From NCBI GenBank assembly GCA_030596145.1, contig JAUVKS010000024.1:1-14535 (forward strand): 14,535 nt of DNA, in the 5' to 3' direction. Below, piece after piece: positions 14,057 to 14,535 of the stretch (positions within the stretch are counted from its first letter, which is position 1; every line of letters starts with the position of its first letter). The notes beneath the pieces are model-generated. The model was given only the letters and a program-made list of their open reading frames with translations, had not been told where the DNA came from and did no database searches. A program made the position numbers and the translations under genes. The DNA is from Pseudomonadota bacterium. Its GTDB lineage: Bacteria; Desulfobacterota; Syntrophia; Syntrophales; JADFWA01.

Positions 14057-14264
14057 TTGATGTTGCCCTGTAGGGATTGATGTCTATGTCATTATTGCAG
14101 CTGTCGCAAAAAACCTTTACATAGCCACTACCACAACCACATCCCCAAATATCAAATGTTCTGCAGTCTTCACAAAGGGGTCTTTGACATCCGCTGCATA
14201 AAACAACAGATTCTTTCTGCTTACACACCGCACATATCTCCTTGCCATCAGTAACAATAATCAT
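14046..14264 (-). CDS. cysteine-rich putative zinc-binding mini-protein, 72 aa
   Basis: The product has ten cysteines in 72 residues, mostly as CXXC pairs: C11/C14, C23/C26, C31/C34, then C42 and C44 (WGCGCG), then C53/C56. This pattern suggests two or more zinc sites, similar in style to B-box or zinc-ribbon knuckles. I know no function, but I recall similar small proteins (CAVC...LC..C...LC.DCRTFD) in deltaproteobacteria. The ATG at 14264 is preferred, with GGAGG 11 nt upstream. A longer frame reaches 14372, but it would begin inside the tRNA terminator hairpin and upstream of the predicted promoter. It ends within the start of the radical SAM gene, so the two are probably made together. 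Binding a metal or assisting the radical SAM enzyme's cluster is only a guess. Confidence 0.8.
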   Translation of the reverse strand: MIIVTDGKEICAVCKQKESVVLCSGCQRPLCEDCRTFDIWGCGCGSGYVKVFCDSCNNDIDINPYRATSNEV

Positions 14265-14296
14265 TGAAAAAAATGCCTCCATTCTTGCTGCAACGC

Positions 14297-14325
14297 ATTC
14301 TACAATATGGCATATGAAAAGGCAA
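14297..14325 (-). promoter_or_regulatory. sigma70-type promoter for the cysteine-rich/radical SAM genes
   Basis: On the minus strand TTGCCT (14325-14320) and TAGAAT (14302-14297) are separated by exactly 17 nt, matching 4/6 and 5/6 of the consensus boxes. The start of transcription would fall near 14290, about 26 nt before the ATG at 14264. It lies between the tRNA terminator and the gene, where a new promoter is needed. Confidence 0.6.
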
Positions 14326-14355
14326 GTAACCAACAAAAGAGACATAAACAAACAA

Positions 14356-14390
14356 ATCAAGGGGTTAGCCATGTCAGCTAACCCCTTGAT
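14356..14390 (-). terminator. hairpin terminator downstream of tRNA-Asp
   Basis: ATCAAGGGGTTAGC (14356-14369) and GCTAACCCCTTGAT (14377-14390) form a perfect 14-bp stem with a 7-nt loop. In the minus direction it follows the tRNA by 5 nt and is trailed by TTGTTTGTTT, a fair T-rich run. It should end the tRNA transcript and separate it from the promoter at 14297-14325. Confidence 0.75.
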
Positions 14391-14395
14391 TTTAC

Positions 14396-14472
<77 letters not shown>

Positions 14473-14497
14473 GCAAAAAATTTTATACATTCTAAAA

Positions 14498-14535
14498 TGG
14501 TAGGCGGAACAGGGCTTGAACCTGTGACATCCACG
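14498..14535 (-). tRNA. 3' part of a tRNA, probably tRNA-Val
   Basis: Only the 3' 38 nt are inside the window. The minus strand shows the end of the anticodon stem (CGTGG), a five-base variable loop, T-arm ACAGG-TTCAAGC-CCTGT, acceptor strand TCCGCCT, discriminator A and encoded CCA. The anticodon lies beyond the edge. An AGGCGGA-type acceptor with discriminator A is what I remember for valine tRNAs in related bacteria, so the isotype is a guess, but the tRNA itself is clear. Confidence 0.88.

Noticed and set aside
14265..14372. N-terminal extension of the cysteine-rich protein to an ATG at 14372, forming a hydrophobic segment
   Set aside because: It starts inside the tRNA terminator loop and upstream of a good promoter. 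The hydrophobic residues are read from regulatory DNA.

Overview
The window looks like chromosomal core DNA from a Gram-negative, AT-leaning bacterium. Lipoprotein N-acyltransferase (Lnt), a predicted lipoprotein and exported M16 peptidases imply an outer envelope. The combination of PhoH, a 7TM-HD phosphodiesterase, YbeY, a CorC-type CBS protein, Lnt and RF2, plus the style of degenerate spacer repeats, resembles what I remember of Deltaproteobacteria/Desulfobacterota, perhaps Syntrophales-like. That placement is an inference from memory, not a search result.

Layout, plus strand. Positions 1-296 hold little: a possible gene start running off the left edge on the minus strand, then the leader of a small conserved-looking protein (297-545). 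A spacer with a perfect 15-bp palindrome follows (688-721). Next comes a tightly packed block: a two-helix membrane protein (813-1055), a catalytic M16 zinc peptidase (1039-2538), a non-catalytic M16 partner predicted to be a lipoprotein (2538-4067) and an M20 metallohydrolase (4070-5308). After a repeat-bearing spacer come PhoH (5455-6441), a 7TM-HD phosphodiesterase of the PgpH type (6513-8912) and the rRNA endonuclease YbeY (8818-9270).

Layout, minus strand, convergent with the above and read from the right edge: the end of a tRNA gene (probably Val), tRNA-Asp(GTC), a hairpin terminator, a good sigma70-like promoter, a ten-cysteine mini-protein, an overlapping radical SAM gene, a CorC/HlyC-type CBS protein, lnt, and prfB. 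prfB carries the classic programmed +1 frameshift (CTT TGA C), so the complete RF2 of 362 residues must be joined from two frames.

How the genes fit together: the PhoH/7TM-HD/YbeY set and the CorC/Lnt/RF2 set are usually one co-directional cluster serving RNA quality control, c-di-AMP turnover, lipoprotein maturation and translation termination. Here they face each other across a 48-bp gap, which suggests an inversion. The M16 pair plus M20 enzyme looks like an envelope peptide-processing or peptide-scavenging module, with the second M16 subunit probably matured through the Lnt pathway.

I did not find a phage, an insertion sequence with a transposase, a CRISPR array or a clear new defence system. 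The most unusual items are a dispersed-repeat-like sequence read in frame in the N-terminus of the M16 lipoprotein, a 95-nt out-of-frame overlap between the 7TM-HD gene and ybeY, a possible AUU start codon for the CorC-like gene, and an uncharacterised cysteine-rich protein coupled to a radical SAM enzyme.
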